A stretch of 64,000 bases of DNA from contig JAEHOE010000062.1 of NCBI GenBank assembly GCA_016858145.1, forward strand, positions 62,001 through 126,000, in the 5' to 3' direction. This document shows positions 63,995 to 64,000 of the stretch, piece after piece (within the stretch, counting starts at the first letter, position 1; the number at the start of each line of letters is the position of its first letter). The notes beneath the pieces are model-generated. The model worked only from the letters and a program-made list of their open reading frames with translations. It ran no database searches and was not told the DNA's origin. Position numbers and translations under genes: made by a program. The DNA comes from Edaphochlamys debaryana (lineage: Eukaryota > Chlorophyta > Chlorophyceae > Chlamydomonadales).

Positions 63995-64000
63995 GCTCAT

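Overview
The window looks like nuclear DNA of a volvocine or other Chlamydomonas-like green alga. It is very GC-rich, its genes are split by many short GC-rich introns with C-rich acceptors, and it encodes starch metabolism together with secreted Cys-rich and Pro-rich proteins typical of volvocalean extracellular matrix. TGTAA, the usual algal poly(A) signal, also appears. No organism-specific marker is present, so the species stays open.

Layout. Positions 1-5255 are a 92-bp satellite array with a 23-unit higher-order period. From 5.3 to 9.1 kb there is a palindromic G/C-rich element and a few small uncertain genes (5669-5926 +, 6283-7190 -, 8267-8512 -). Positions 9071-22383 hold a 13.3-kb Ty3/gypsy-like LTR retrotransposon on the minus strand. 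It carries a gag-like protein with a CCHC knuckle and two retropepsin-like regions, an unusual spacer with a membrane segment, a broken reverse transcriptase/RNase H, and an integrase carrying a PHD finger and a methyltransferase-like tail. Its ends look circularly permuted and its LTR suggests self-priming. A second transposon-type ORF lies at 22573-23436 (+). Positions 23.4-30.1 kb are mostly anonymous, with one possible two-exon gene (25196-26561 -).

Host genes dominate the rest: a 25-exon isoamylase-type starch debranching enzyme (30132-39447 +); a 14-exon sphingosine-1-phosphate lyase (42057-48429 -), divergently paired over 213 bp with a 9-exon coiled-coil protein gene (48643-51977 +); a PLAC8-family protein (52917-55043 +); and two tandem paralogous secreted Cys-rich/poly-Pro proteins (56354-59740 + and 60424-63994 +), the first ending in a P/Homo B-like beta domain.

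The most striking unexplained pattern is recurrent. In at least four of these genes, short stretches spanning a splice site (exon edge plus donor or acceptor) are duplicated once to several times inside the adjacent intron. Exon boundaries given here were placed by hand from GT/AG (one GC/AG) sites, phase consistency and protein conservation; they are predictions, not transcript-supported.
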